64,000 bases of DNA from Rhodospirillales bacterium 70-18 (GCA_001899585.1 MKWE01000003.1:62001-126000), one strand, 5' to 3'; numbered from the stretch's first letter, positions 24,141 to 35,320 are shown. A program made the numbers and translations. The notes: generated by a model not told the origin, from the sequence alone.

Positions 24141-24535
24141 CTACTCCGTCAGGTAGGTGGCGATCTCGATCAGATTGCCGTCCGGATCGCGGCAATAGAC
24201 CGAGGTCACCGGCCCCAGCGCGCCCACCTTGGCGGCTGGGCCCTCGATGATGGCCACGCCGCATTCGCCCAGGTGGCGCACCACGTCCTGCGGCGGGATG
24301 GCGGTGATGAAGCACAGGTTCTGCGACCCCGGCACGGCGGCCGACGCCGTGGTGCGCTGTCCCCCTCCGGCCTGGTCCAGGTTGATCTTCTGCCCGCCGA
24401 AGCGCAGCGCGGTGCGGTTGGCGGGGCCGAACTCCTCGCGCTCCATGCCCAGCACGCGCTGGAACCAGGAGGCGGTGATCTCCACGTCGGCGCAGGGGAC
24501 CACCAGGTGGTCGAGCCGGTCGATGGTAAATCGCA

Positions 24536-24539
<4 letters not shown>
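24141..24539 (-). CDS. VOC-family (glyoxalase/dioxygenase-like) protein
   Basis: 132 residues forming one vicinal-oxygen-chelate domain: [20 protein letters not shown] at the start, a metal-ligand-like His in DHLVV, and the C-terminal strand [16 protein letters not shown] with its conserved Glu. The family includes glyoxalase I, dioxygenases and resistance proteins; the substrate is not recognisable. Two ATGs are possible (24539 and 24536), both overlapping the fumarase stop. It is 4 nt from the transporter gene, so it belongs to the operon. Confidence 0.8.
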
Positions 24540-26194
<1,655 letters not shown>

Positions 26195-26219
26195 CGGCTG
26201 GTCTCCGGCTGGGGCGGGG

Positions 26220-26744
26220 TCATTCTTTCGGGGGCGTGCGGCGGCGGAAGGCGTCCAGGCTGACCACCTGCGGCTCGGACGGCGGGGGGGGCGCGGTCTC
26301 CGGTTCCGGCTCCGGTTCCGGCTCGGGCGGCGCCTCGGGCTCCTCCACATGGAAGCGCAGGCCGTAGCGCACATAGGGGTCGGCGAAGGCGGTGATCGCG
26401 GCCAGCGGAATGCGCAGCGTGCTGGGCACGCCGCCGAACGACAGGCCGACGCTCATCATGCCGGCCGCCTCGTCCACCACCAGGTCCCAGAACTGGTGCT
26501 GCAGCACGATGGTCATCTCGTGCGGGTACTGCGCGCGCAGCCGCGCCGGCACTACCGTCTGCGGGTGGTCGGTGCGGAAGGTCAGGTAGAAATGGTGCTC
26601 GCCCGGCAGGCCGTGCTCGCCGGCATGCTTCAGCGCCTGCACCACCACGTGGCGCTGCGCCTGCTCATGCCACTCGTCGTAGGGCAGCAGGCTCTCCATC
26701 GGCGGCTTGCCGCCGCCCTGGCCCTTATCCGTGTCGTCTTCCAT
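26220..26744 (-). CDS. sspB: SspB-like ClpXP adaptor (alphaproteobacterial type)
   Basis: SspB binds ssrA-tagged peptides and delivers them to ClpXP. The 174-residue protein has the substrate-binding domain ([53 protein letters not shown]). A Pro/Glu-rich linker (about 138-158) leads to a C-terminal [10 protein letters not shown] tail, where the ClpX-binding element of SspB proteins sits. ATG 26744 was taken; [10 protein letters not shown] at 26699 is a possible shorter start. The tmRNA gene lies about 0.7 kb upstream. Confidence 0.88.
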   Translation of the reverse strand: MEDDTDKGQGGGKPPMESLLPYDEWHEQAQRHVVVQALKHAGEHGLPGEHHFYLTFRTDHPQTVVPARLRAQYPHEMTIVLQHQFWDLVVDEAAGMMSVGLSFGGVPSTLRIPLAAITAFADPYVRYGLRFHVEEPEAPPEPEPEPEPETAPPPPSEPQVVSLDAFRRRTPPKE

Positions 26745-26842
26745 CGGCTCGCCTCGCGCGTCATGCGTGATCCGGCACCCCATAGCGCCTGGGGGCGGCG
26801 GCGAAAAGGGCAGCGGCGCCATGCGGGGCCCGGTGTGGCCGA

Positions 26843-27379
26843 TCAGGCACGCATCCAGGGCGGCGACAGGGCCGCGATCCGCCCCGCCACCGGGCAATCC
26901 GGGCCATGCGCGCCGGACAGGTAGCCCAGGCTCATCAGGAACTCCCCGACGATCTCGCCGCCGGTGAACTTGAAGCTGGTGCGGAACAGCCGCACCCAAC
27001 CGGGCTTGTCCAGCGGGTGATGGGCGTCGAGCCACGCCGCGAACCCGCCATGGCTGGCCCGCAGCGCCTGGATGCGCCGCGCGTTCTCGATGATCGCGTC
27101 CACCTTCAGGCGGTTGCGGATGATCGCCGGGTCGGCCAGCAGCCGCGTCCGCTCCGCCTCGTCGAACGCCGCCACGGCATCCACCTCGAAGCCGGCGAAG
27201 GCCGCGCGCATGCCGGCGCGGCGCTTCAGCACCAACTCCCACGACAGCCCGGCCTGCATGATCTCCAGGCACAGCCGCTCGAACAGCGCGGTTTCGTCGC
27301 GCTGCGGGAAGCCGTATTCGCGCTCGTGGTAGTCGTGGTGCACCGGATGGCCGGGGGCGACCAGGCAATAGCTGCTCAT
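26843..27379 (-). CDS. tag: DNA-3-methyladenine glycosylase I family protein
   Basis: Base-excision repair enzyme removing 3-methyladenine. 178 residues of the Tag family: YHEREYGFPQRDETALFERL, EIMQAGLSWELVLKRR (helix with conserved Glu and Trp), and the FKFTGGEIVGEFLMSLGYL C-terminal part. The usual N-terminal zinc-binding cysteine (MxRC-W) is absent, replaced by SSYCLVAPGHPVHHDYH, so this is a divergent Tag. It precedes sspB by 98 nt. Confidence 0.86.
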   Translation of the reverse strand: MSSYCLVAPGHPVHHDYHEREYGFPQRDETALFERLCLEIMQAGLSWELVLKRRAGMRAAFAGFEVDAVAAFDEAERTRLLADPAIIRNRLKVDAIIENARRIQALRASHGGFAAWLDAHHPLDKPGWVRLFRTSFKFTGGEIVGEFLMSLGYLSGAHGPDCPVAGRIAALSPPWMRA

Positions 27380-27409
27380 GGCGCGATTGTCCTGCGCCGG
27401 GCATCGCCA

Positions 27410-27700
27410 TGCAAGGGGGAGAGTTGGGGGGCTTCTGTTGCCCGGTGCCCCCCGTACCGCGCTTATCGCTTATGCAGCGACAGCGAGCGCCTGATTGTCG
27501 TTGGCACTTATCATACGGCCCGATAACGGCGGAACCATGCCGGGCAAAAGATGTGTCTTTACCGCGCGTGTCGAGCCTGTTTCGCCCCCATGTTCCCCGA
27601 CGCTTCGGGGAGTATGGTGGAGGCGCCGGGTACCGCCCCCGGGTCCACAACGCTTATTCCACGCACCGTTTATCGCCATAGCCAGCAAGCTGGCAGAGCG
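27410..27700 (-). ncRNA. ssrA: permuted two-piece tmRNA
   Basis: Rescues stalled ribosomes by adding a degradation tag. On the minus strand the acceptor part comes first and ends with CGCCTCCACCA (CCA at 27617-27615). A 25-nt spacer containing the hairpin TCCCCGA-AGCG-TCGGGGA follows. The coding part begins GGGGGCGAA at 27589. The two ends pair over 7 bp, including a G3-U70 wobble, the alanine identity element. The tag frame runs from the GCC resume codon at 27505 to TAA at 27470 and encodes ANDNQALAVAA. A stem (27426-27432 with 27447-27453) follows the tag. Outer ends are approximate. Confidence 0.92.
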
Positions 27701-27741
27701 AATATAGGCACTCGCACCGCCGGATGAAAGGACCATCGCGC

Positions 27742-28680
27742 ATGCGCCTCACGCAGGACCAGCAGACCGAGATCGAGGCCCAGCGCGCCCACCGCGCCCC
27801 CACCGCCCGCGCCACCGTGCCGGCGCTGGAGGCCCTGCTGTTCCAGGCGGTCCCGGTGCTGGACCACGGCTTCGTGCGCGCCATCGACTATATGGGCGAC
27901 GATGCGGCCGTGGTGCAGGCCGCCCGCGTCTCCTATGGCCGCGGCACCCGCAAGGTGAGCGAGGATGCCGGGCTGATCCGCTACCTGATGCGCCATCGCC
28001 ACACCACGCCGTTCGAGATGTGCGAGATCAAGTTCCACGTGAAGCTGCCGATCTTCGTGGCCCGCCAGTGGATCCGCCACCGCACAGCCAACGTGAACGA
28101 GTATTCCGCCCGCTACTCCATCCTGGACCGCGAGTTCTACATCCCCGCCCCCGAGCACTTGGCCGCCCAGTCCGCCGTCAACCGCCAGGGCCGCGGCGCG
28201 GTGCTGGAAGGCCAGGAGGCGGCCGAGGTGCTCGACATGCTGCGCGGCGACGCCACCCGCACCTACGACCACTACGCCGCCATGCTGAACGAGGGCGCGG
28301 ACGGCCAGCCGGCCGACCCCTCACGCCAGGGCCTGGCCCGCGAACTGGCCCGCATGAACCTCACGCTGAACACCTATACCCAGTGGTACTGGAAGACCGA
28401 CCTGCACAACCTGCTGCATTTCCTGTCCCTGCGCGCCGACGCCCACGCCCAGTACGAAATCCGCGCCTATGCCGACGCCATGCTGGACATGGTCCGCGCC
28501 TGGGTGCCGATCACCTGTGCGGCCTTCGAGGACTACCGCATGGGCGCCGTCACCTTCTCCGCCACCATGCTCGCCGCCCTGAAACGCATGCTGGCCGGCG
28601 AGGCGGTGGACCAGAAGGGAAGCGGGCTGTCGAAGCGGGAGTGGACGGAGATGCTGGTGGCGCTGGGGCGGGACGGTTGA
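27742..28680 (+). CDS. thyX: FAD-dependent thymidylate synthase
   Basis: Makes dTMP from dUMP using FAD, NADPH and methylene-tetrahydrofolate. The 312-residue protein has the ThyX motif in the form [13 protein letters not shown], and [12 protein letters not shown] and [12 protein letters not shown] further support it. ATG 27742 is preferred because AAGGA lies 9 nt upstream; an in-frame ATG at 27724 has no such site. It is divergent from the tmRNA gene. Confidence 0.95.
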   Translation: MRLTQDQQTEIEAQRAHRAPTARATVPALEALLFQAVPVLDHGFVRAIDYMGDDAAVVQAARVSYGRGTRKVSEDAGLIRYLMRHRHTTPFEMCEIKFHVKLPIFVARQWIRHRTANVNEYSARYSILDREFYIPAPEHLAAQSAVNRQGRGAVLEGQEAAEVLDMLRGDATRTYDHYAAMLNEGADGQPADPSRQGLARELARMNLTLNTYTQWYWKTDLHNLLHFLSLRADAHAQYEIRAYADAMLDMVRAWVPITCAAFEDYRMGAVTFSATMLAALKRMLAGEAVDQKGSGLSKREWTEMLVALGRDG

Positions 28681-28702
28681 TCGTCATGCGGAGGCGCGCG
28701 CC

Positions 28703-29584
28703 ATGATCATCGTCTTCGGCTCCATCAACCTCGACCTGATCTTCCCGCTCCCCCATCTGCCGCAGCCCGGCCAGACCGTGCTCGGCCCCGACATGCGCAT
28801 TGAGCCGGGCGGCAAGGGCGCCAACCAGGCCGTCGCCGCCGCCCGCGACGGCGCGGAGGTTGTTTTCGCCGGGTGCGTCGGCCGCGATGCCCTGGCCGAG
28901 GACGCGCTGCGCCTGCTGCGCGCCGGCAGCATCGACACCGCCCGCATCCTGCACGCCGACCGCGCCACCGGCTGCGCCGCCATCTGCGTCGATCCCCAGG
29001 GCCGCAACCTCATCGCGGTGGCCAGCGGCGCCAACCTCGCGGCCCGCCACACCCAGGTGGAAGACGCTCTGCTTGGCCCGGAAACCACCGTGCTGTTGCA
29101 GATGGAAGTCCCCGCCGCCGAGACCGAGGCGCTGATTCGCCGCGCCCGCGCTGCCGGCGCCCGCGTGGTGCTGAACCTCGCCCCCGCTGCCCCGCTGGCC
29201 GCCGACGCGCTGGCGATGCTCGATCTGCTGCTGGCCAACGAGGACGAAGCCGCCTTCCTGGCCGCGGGTACCGGCTGCCCCGCCACCGCCGCCGCCCTGC
29301 ACGCGGCGCTGGGCATCGGCATCGTCATCACGCTCGGCGAACACGGCGTGGACGCGGCGACAGGGCAGGGGGCCTGGCGCCTTCCAGCCGCCGCCATCGA
29401 GGCCATCGATACGACCGGCGCGGGCGATTGCTTCACCGGTGTGCTCACTGCCGCCATTGATCGCGGTCAGCCGCTCGAGCTGGCGCTGCGCCGCGCGACC
29501 GCGGCAGCCGGGCTGTGCTGCACGCGGCAGGGCAGCCAGGGTTCGATGCCAGAATCTGCCGAAACTGAGGCAGCGCTGAACTAG
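28703..29584 (+). CDS. rbsK: ribokinase (PfkB family)
   Basis: Phosphorylates ribose at O5 with ATP. The 293-residue protein has the N-terminal PfkB signature region (GSINLDLIF; EPGGKGANQAVAAARDGA, about 35-52), LLANEDEA, and the C-terminal DTTGAGDCFTGVL motif with the catalytic Asp. Specificity for ribose is inferred from overall similarity; another sugar is possible. It begins 22 nt after thyX. Confidence 0.87.
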   Translation: MIIVFGSINLDLIFPLPHLPQPGQTVLGPDMRIEPGGKGANQAVAAARDGAEVVFAGCVGRDALAEDALRLLRAGSIDTARILHADRATGCAAICVDPQGRNLIAVASGANLAARHTQVEDALLGPETTVLLQMEVPAAETEALIRRARAAGARVVLNLAPAAPLAADALAMLDLLLANEDEAAFLAAGTGCPATAAALHAALGIGIVITLGEHGVDAATGQGAWRLPAAAIEAIDTTGAGDCFTGVLTAAIDRGQPLELALRRATAAAGLCCTRQGSQGSMPESAETEAALN

Positions 29585-30138
29585 GTTGGTGGCTTCGAGC
29601 GCATAATATCAATCGAATATTCAATAAAATAATTTGAGGAGAAGATATTTATAGTTGACATTATGATATTTGAAATCCAGGCAGAGTCGCCGTTGCGTTT
29701 CTGTGCTATGAGTTCAAATTGGCCAGATCCGTATGCAATTGGACCGGCGAGACCGTAGCCTCCCACACCTCCGCGTCCCGATGCAGATCGCAAATGCAGC
29801 AAAGTCGGGGCCTTTTGCGTCCTCGTTGCATGCTTGGCAGTTTCGGAAATATCTCCGAGCACTGAAAAATCCGGAATTTTGGCGCGAATCTCCGCACGAA
29901 TTTCAATGTAGGAACCGGGAAGGGAGTGACGGGCGACGAATTCCTTGTCCTGGGCCATCCACTCCGGGAGGTGCCACAGCCACGTCGCGATGGTGAGAGT
30001 GTTCCGCAAACTCGGATCGTCCAAGTATGCCCCGTAGCTCGGAACCACAACGTCCTTCCAGAACTCGAGAGCGGTCGGAAGCCCCAAGTCATGCATCGTT
30101 ATGGGGAGACCGGCTGCGCTCTTGAGCTCGTTGGACAC
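29581..30138 (-). CDS. hypothetical protein, compositionally atypical
   Basis: About 185 residues, family not recognised. It starts at GTG 30138, preceded by GAGGAGTTGGAGG; the first ATG (30096) lacks a ribosome site. Segments such as LEFWKDVVVPSYGAYLDDPS and ATWLWHLPEWM suggest a soluble helical protein. The 3' third is strikingly A/T-rich and uses codons such as ATA and AAT that neighbours avoid, indicating recent acquisition. It lies 17 nt after mrp and its stop overlaps the ribokinase stop on the other strand. Confidence 0.68.
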   Translation of the reverse strand: MSNELKSAAGLPITMHDLGLPTALEFWKDVVVPSYGAYLDDPSLRNTLTIATWLWHLPEWMAQDKEFVARHSLPGSYIEIRAEIRAKIPDFSVLGDISETAKHATRTQKAPTLLHLRSASGRGGVGGYGLAGPIAYGSGQFELIAQKRNGDSAWISNIIMSTINIFSSNYFIEYSIDIMRSKPPT

Positions 30139-30155
30139 GGACCTCCAACTCCTCG

Positions 30156-31298
30156 CTAACTCACCACGATCCGCGGCCCCGCCTTCGCCGCCTCGCCCGA
30201 GACCTTCGCCCACACCCGCGCCGCCAGGGCGGCATAGGCCTGCGAGGCATGGCACTCCGGGTCCAGCGCCACGATCGGCGTGCCGGCGTCCGACGCCGTG
30301 CGCACTTCCAGCACCAGCGGGATTTCGCCCAGGAACTCGCAGCCCAGCCGCGCCGCCTCCGCCCGCGCCCCGCCATGGCCGAAGATCTCGGAGCGCTCGC
30401 CGCATTTCGGACAGCAGAAGAAGCTCATGTTCTCGATCAGCCCCAGCACCGGCACCCGCGTGCGCTCGAACATGCGCACGCCGCGCCGCGCATCCAGCAG
30501 GGCGATGTCCTGCGGGGTGGAGACGATCACCGCGCCGGCCAGGGTGACGCGCTGCGCCATGGTGAGCTGCGCGTCGCCGGTGCCGGGCGGCATGTCGACG
30601 ATCATGATGTCGAGCGCCCCCCATTCCACTTGGCCCATCATCTGCTCCAGCGCGCCCATCACCATCGGGCCGCGCCAGATCATCGGCGTCTCCTCCTCGA
30701 CCAGGAAGCCGATCGACATCGCCTTCAGCCCCCAGGCGTCGAGCGGGATCATGCGGTCGCCGCGCACCTCCGGCTTGCGGTTCAGCCCCAGCATGCGCGG
30801 CAGGCTGGGGCCGTAGATGTCGGCGTCCAGCAGCCCGACCTTCAGCCCCTGCCGCGCCAGCGCCACGGCCAGGTTGACCGCGGTGGTGGACTTGCCGACG
30901 CCGCCCTTGCCCGAGGCGACGGCCACGATGGCGCGCACCTGCGGCAGCAGCACGGCCTTCTGGCCGGCGCCGCCATGCGCGTGCGGGGCCGGCGCCTGTG
31001 CCGGGGCGGCGGCAGCGGCCTTGTGCGCGGTCAGCACAGCCGCCACGTTCTTCACCCCCGGCTGGGCCGCCAGCACCGCCTCCACCTGCCGGCGCACCGG
31101 CTCCATCGCCTCGGCGTGGGCGCGGTCGGTAAGCAGGCTGACCTGCACCAGCCCGCCCTTCAGCTCGATGCCCTCCACCAGCCCGGCGGTGACGATGTCC
31201 CGCCCGCTGGCCGGGTCGGCGATGCCGCGCAGCGCCGCGCGCAGCGAGTCGGGCGTCGGCGACGGCCCGGCGGAAGACTGGTCCGAGGATGCGGTCAT
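30156..31298 (-). CDS. mrp: Mrp/ApbC-type Fe-S cluster carrier ATPase
   Basis: P-loop ATPase that assembles and delivers [4Fe-4S] clusters. The 380-residue protein has an N-terminal DUF59/MIP18-like domain (about 18-95), an Ala/Pro/His-rich linker, the deviant Walker A SGKGGVGKSTT, the DMPPGTGDAQLT segment and the cluster-binding CPKC in FFCCPKCGERSEIFG. Start MTASSDQ at 31298. Divergent from hflK with a 190-nt gap. Confidence 0.94.
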   Translation of the reverse strand: MTASSDQSSAGPSPTPDSLRAALRGIADPASGRDIVTAGLVEGIELKGGLVQVSLLTDRAHAEAMEPVRRQVEAVLAAQPGVKNVAAVLTAHKAAAAAPAQAPAPHAHGGAGQKAVLLPQVRAIVAVASGKGGVGKSTTAVNLAVALARQGLKVGLLDADIYGPSLPRMLGLNRKPEVRGDRMIPLDAWGLKAMSIGFLVEEETPMIWRGPMVMGALEQMMGQVEWGALDIMIVDMPPGTGDAQLTMAQRVTLAGAVIVSTPQDIALLDARRGVRMFERTRVPVLGLIENMSFFCCPKCGERSEIFGHGGARAEAARLGCEFLGEIPLVLEVRTASDAGTPIVALDPECHASQAYAALAARVWAKVSGEAAKAGPRIVVS

Positions 31299-31486
31299 AC
31301 GCTTGAAAACCCTTCGTAGCCGGTCAATATGAAGTGGCGCCATGGGCAGGGATATGGCGCGATGCGTCCGCGCTGCCAATGGCCAATCCCGTTGCCCCCT
31401 GCCATGCACCATGGAAGGGGGGTAGAGATGGGCACCGGTGGTGCGCCGGCGTAGCGCTGAATATAGTACAGGAGCTTCCCGACCCG

Positions 31487-32800
31487 ATGTCTTGGAACAA
31501 TGGCGGCCCCGGCGGCTCTGGCGGGGGCTCGCGTCCCGGATCGGGTGGAGAGTCCGGCGGTCCCAGCCCATGGGGCAATCCCGGCGGCCCGCGCCCCGGC
31601 CCGCAGCGCCCCGACCCGAAACGCCCCGACCCGAATCGCCCCTCTGGCGGCGGTCCGCGCGGCCCCTGGGGCGGCGGTGGCGGTGGCGGCCAGCCGCCCG
31701 ACCTTGAGGAGCTGATCGCCCGCCTGCAGGCCTTCCTTCGCGGCTTCGTCCCGCCCGGCTTCGGCGGCGGAGGCGGCCCACGTGGCGGCGGCGGGCGCGG
31801 CTTCCCGGCCGGCCGGGGCGCGGCGCTGATCGCCGTGCTGGTGGTGGGCGCTTGGCTGGCCAGCGGCTTCTACCGCGTGCAGCCGGACGAGCAGGGCGTG
31901 GTGCTGCGCTTCGGCGCCTATAACCGCACCACCTTCCCGGGCCTGAACTACCACATGCCCTGGCCGATCGAGACGGTGCTGCGTCCGGCGGTCACCCGCA
32001 GCAACCGCGTGGAGATCGGCTACCGCAGCCAGGATGCCGGCCCGCGTGGCGTCGCCTCAGCCCGCGACGTCACGCCCGAGGGGCTGATGCTGACCGGGGA
32101 CGAGAACATCATCGACATCAATTTCACCGTCTTCTGGCGCATCCGCGACGCCGGCGCGTATCTGTTCGCCACCCGCAACCCCGCCGACACGGTGAAATCC
32201 GCCGCCGAAAGCGTCATGCGCGAGGTGATCGGGCGCACCCCGATCCAGCCCGCCCTGACCGATGCGCGCGCGCAGATCGAGGCGGAGGTGTTCAAGGGCG
32301 TCCAGGCCATCCTCGACCAGTACGGATCGGGGGTGGAGATCACCCAGGTGCAGCTGCAGAAGGTCGATCCGCCGGCCGCCGTCATCGAAAGCTTCCGCGA
32401 CGTGCAGCGCGCCCAGACCGATGCCGAGCGCCTGCGCAACGAAGCCGAGTCGTACCGCAACGACATCGTCCCCCGCGCCCGCGGCGATGCCGCCCGCCTG
32501 CTCGCCGAGGCCGACGCCGCCCGCCAGGTCTCGGTCACCGAGGCGACCGGCCAGACCCAGCGCTTCCTGTCGGTGCTGAAATCCTACGACGCCGCCAAGG
32601 ACGTGACGATGCAGCGCCTCTACCTGGAAACCATGCAGGACATCCTTACCCGCACCCCGGCGGTGATCGTGGACGACCAGCTGAAAGGCGTGATGCCCTA
32701 TTTGCCGCTGACCGGCCCGGGCGGCCTGTCCGCCGCGCCCGCGGCCACGCCGGCCCCGCAACCCGCCCCCAGGCCGGCCGCCGCGGGAGCCAGCCGATGA
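31487..32800 (+). CDS. hflK: FtsH protease modulator HflK
   Basis: SPFH/prohibitin-family membrane protein which with HflC forms a large periplasmic cage around FtsH. 437 residues: a Gly/Pro/Arg-rich cytoplasmic N terminus (about 1-105), one membrane segment (about 111-127), an SPFH domain beginning YRVQPDEQGVVLRFG and a long helical region rich in Ala, Arg and Glu. ATG 31487 has AGGAG 12 nt upstream. The hflC ATG overlaps its stop by 4 nt. Confidence 0.95.
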   Translation: MSWNNGGPGGSGGGSRPGSGGESGGPSPWGNPGGPRPGPQRPDPKRPDPNRPSGGGPRGPWGGGGGGGQPPDLEELIARLQAFLRGFVPPGFGGGGGPRGGGGRGFPAGRGAALIAVLVVGAWLASGFYRVQPDEQGVVLRFGAYNRTTFPGLNYHMPWPIETVLRPAVTRSNRVEIGYRSQDAGPRGVASARDVTPEGLMLTGDENIIDINFTVFWRIRDAGAYLFATRNPADTVKSAAESVMREVIGRTPIQPALTDARAQIEAEVFKGVQAILDQYGSGVEITQVQLQKVDPPAAVIESFRDVQRAQTDAERLRNEAESYRNDIVPRARGDAARLLAEADAARQVSVTEATGQTQRFLSVLKSYDAAKDVTMQRLYLETMQDILTRTPAVIVDDQLKGVMPYLPLTGPGGLSAAPAATPAPQPAPRPAAAGASR

Positions 32801-33687
32801 ACCGCCTGTCGATTGCCCTGCTCGCCCTGGCTGCCGTCGTGCTGATCATCGGCGGCTCCACCCTGTTCACCGTACGCCAGACCGAGCAGGTGCTGATCAC
32901 CCAGTTCGGCCAGCCCGTGCGCGTGATCACCGCCCCCGGCCTGCACGCCAAGATCCCGCTGATGCAGACCGCCATCAGCTTCGACCGCCGCCTGCTGGAC
33001 TATGCGCTGCCGCCCGAGGAGGTGATCCTGGGCGACCAGCGCCGGCTGATCGTGGACGGCTTCACCCGCTTCCGCATCACCGACCCGCTGCGCTACTATC
33101 AGGCGGTCGGCCCGACCGAGGAGGGTATCCGAACCCGCCTGAACTCGGTGGTCTCCTCGGCGCTGCGCCGGGTGCTGGGCAACGAGCAGCTGCTCAACGT
33201 GCTGTCCTCCGCCCGTGGCCGCATCATGGCCACCATCCGCGACCAGGTGAACGCCGAGATGAAGAATTTCGGCGTCTCGATCGAGGATGTGCGCATCCGC
33301 CGCGCCGACCTGCCGGAGGAGAACACCCAGGCCATCCTGAGCCGCATGCAGTCCGAGCGGCAGCGCGTCGCCGCCCAGCTGCGCGCCGAGGGCGCCGAGG
33401 CCGCCGCCAAGATCCGCGCCGATGCGGAGCGCGAGCGCACCGTGCTGCTGGCCCAGGCCCGCGCCACCGCCGACAAGCTGCGCGGCGAGGGCGAGGCGCA
33501 GGCCATCACCATCTACGCCGACGCGTTCAACAAGGACCCGTATTTCTTCAAGGTCTGGCGCACCCTGCAAGCCTATCGCGACGCCTTCGCCGCCGGCACG
33601 TCGCGCCTGGTGCTGACCCCGGGCAGCGACTTCCTCAAGATGCTGCGCTCCGCCCCCACGCCCGAGGATGCCAAGCCGGCGCCGTAG
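32797..33687 (+). CDS. hflC: FtsH protease modulator HflC
   Basis: Partner of HflK. 296 residues with an N-terminal membrane segment (about 4-22), an SPFH domain (FTVRQTEQVLITQFG) and the conserved tail ITIYADAFNKDPYFFKVWRTL and LTPGSDFLKML. It is followed after about 100 nt by an HtrA protease gene, an arrangement also seen in other proteobacteria and consistent with a protein quality-control operon. Confidence 0.96.
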   Translation: MNRLSIALLALAAVVLIIGGSTLFTVRQTEQVLITQFGQPVRVITAPGLHAKIPLMQTAISFDRRLLDYALPPEEVILGDQRRLIVDGFTRFRITDPLRYYQAVGPTEEGIRTRLNSVVSSALRRVLGNEQLLNVLSSARGRIMATIRDQVNAEMKNFGVSIEDVRIRRADLPEENTQAILSRMQSERQRVAAQLRAEGAEAAAKIRADAERERTVLLAQARATADKLRGEGEAQAITIYADAFNKDPYFFKVWRTLQAYRDAFAAGTSRLVLTPGSDFLKMLRSAPTPEDAKPAP

Positions 33688-33790
33688 GCCGCGCGAATGT
33701 GACCTGACCGAACCCGCCTCCTCGGCGCTGCGGCTTGCCGCGGCGCCGCTCCGCGCCCACATTGACGCTGAATCCAGGGGATCCCAGCCC

Positions 33791-35320
33791 ATGCGTGTGT
33801 TCCACCCCCGAGCCGGCCGTGCCGCCCTCCTGCGGGCCTGCGCCTTCGCGCTGTCGGCCGTCGTCGCCGTGCCGGCGGCGCCCTTGCTGGCGGCCGGCCT
33901 GTCCGCCGTGCCGGCGCAGGCCCGATCGGCGCCAGAGAGCTTCGCCGACCTGGCGGAGTCCCTGCTGCCCGGCGTGGTCAACATCTCCACCAGCCAGACC
34001 ATCACCAGCAAGAGCGGGCCGGACGTGCCGGTGTTCCCGCCCGGTTCGCCGTTCGAGCAGTTCTTCAAGGACTTCATGGACAAAAACCGGCCCGGCCAGC
34101 GCGGCCAGCCGGCGCCGCCGCGCAAGATGCAGAGCCTCGGCTCGGGCTTCATCGTCGATCCCTCGGGCATCGTCATCACCAACAACCACGTGATCGACGG
34201 CGCCGACGAGATCACCGTCACCCTGCACGACGGTTCCACCCTGAAGGCCAAGCTGATCGGCCGCGACGACCGCACCGACATCGCGGTGCTGAAGGTCAAC
34301 CCCGACAAGCCGCTGCACGCCGTGCCGTTCGGCGACTCCGACAAGGCGCGGGTGGGCGACTGGGTGCTGGCGATCGGCAACCCGTTCGGCCTCGGCGGCT
34401 CGGTCACCGCCGGCATCATCTCGGCGCGCGGGCGCGACATCAGCCAGGGCCCGTACGACAACTTCATCCAGACCGACGCGGCCATCAACAAGGGCAATTC
34501 CGGCGGCCCGCTGTTCAACATGGCCGGCGAGGTGATCGGCATCAACACCGCCATCTACTCGCCCTCCGGCGGTTCCATCGGCATCGGCTTCTCCATCCCC
34601 TCCAACCTGGCCAGGACGGTGGTGGCGCAGCTGCGCGACTTCGGCCACGCCCGGCGCGGCTGGCTCGGCGTGCGCATCCAGCAGGTCACGCCCGACATCG
34701 CCGAGAGCGTCGGGCTGAAGGAGGCGGGCGGCGCCATGGTCGCCGGCGTCAACGACGGCGGGCCGGCCGAGCAGGCCAAGATCCGCAACGGCGACATCAT
34801 CCTGAAGTTCAACGGCCAGGACGTGAAGGAGATGCGCACCCTGCCGCGCATCGTCGCCGAAACCGAGATCGGCAAGGAAGTGCCGGTGGTGGTCTGGCGC
34901 GACGGGCACGAGTTGGTGCTGCAGGCCAAGGTCGGCGAACTGCCCGACGACCAGAAGCAGGCCGACGCCAAGCCCGAGAAGCCGGCCCCCGACAAGGGGA
35001 TCGAGCTTTCCGACCTCGGCATGAAGCTGGAGGCGATCACCCCCGAGACGCGCGACAAATACCAGCTCACCGCCGACCAGAAGGGCGTGCTGGTCACCGG
35101 CGTCACCAACGGCACCCCGGCCGCCGACAAGGGGCTGAAGCCGGGCGACGTGATCGTGGAAGTCCAGCAGGAGGAGGTCGCCACCCCGGCGGACGTGCAG
35201 AAGCTGGTGGATAAAATCCGCAAGACCAGCCGCAAGTCGGTGCTGATGCTGGTGCAAAGCGGCGACGGCCTGCGCTGGGTGCCGCTGTCGCTGGCGCCCA
35301 ACGAGCGCAAGCCGGGCTGA
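33791..35320 (+). CDS. periplasmic serine endoprotease DegP/HtrA (Do family)
   Basis: 509 residues. A signal peptide (about 1-45, cut probably after AQA) targets it to the periplasm. The trypsin-like domain has the triad His133 (NNHVIDG), Asp163 (DRTDIAVL) and Ser237 (KGNSGGP). Two PDZ domains follow (about 285-375 and 410-500). It degrades or refolds misfolded envelope proteins. It lies 104 nt downstream of hflC; a 10-bp hairpin follows the stop. Confidence 0.95.
   Translation: MRVFHPRAGRAALLRACAFALSAVVAVPAAPLLAAGLSAVPAQARSAPESFADLAESLLPGVVNISTSQTITSKSGPDVPVFPPGSPFEQFFKDFMDKNRPGQRGQPAPPRKMQSLGSGFIVDPSGIVITNNHVIDGADEITVTLHDGSTLKAKLIGRDDRTDIAVLKVNPDKPLHAVPFGDSDKARVGDWVLAIGNPFGLGGSVTAGIISARGRDISQGPYDNFIQTDAAINKGNSGGPLFNMAGEVIGINTAIYSPSGGSIGIGFSIPSNLARTVVAQLRDFGHARRGWLGVRIQQVTPDIAESVGLKEAGGAMVAGVNDGGPAEQAKIRNGDIILKFNGQDVKEMRTLPRIVAETEIGKEVPVVVWRDGHELVLQAKVGELPDDQKQADAKPEKPAPDKGIELSDLGMKLEAITPETRDKYQLTADQKGVLVTGVTNGTPAADKGLKPGDVIVEVQQEEVATPADVQKLVDKIRKTSRKSVLMLVQSGDGLRWVPLSLAPNERKPG

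Noticed and set aside
27470-27736. 88-codon frame ending in ANDNQALAVAA
   Set aside because: It is the tmRNA gene read as if it were an ordinary message; only the last 11 codons are translated, as the tag.
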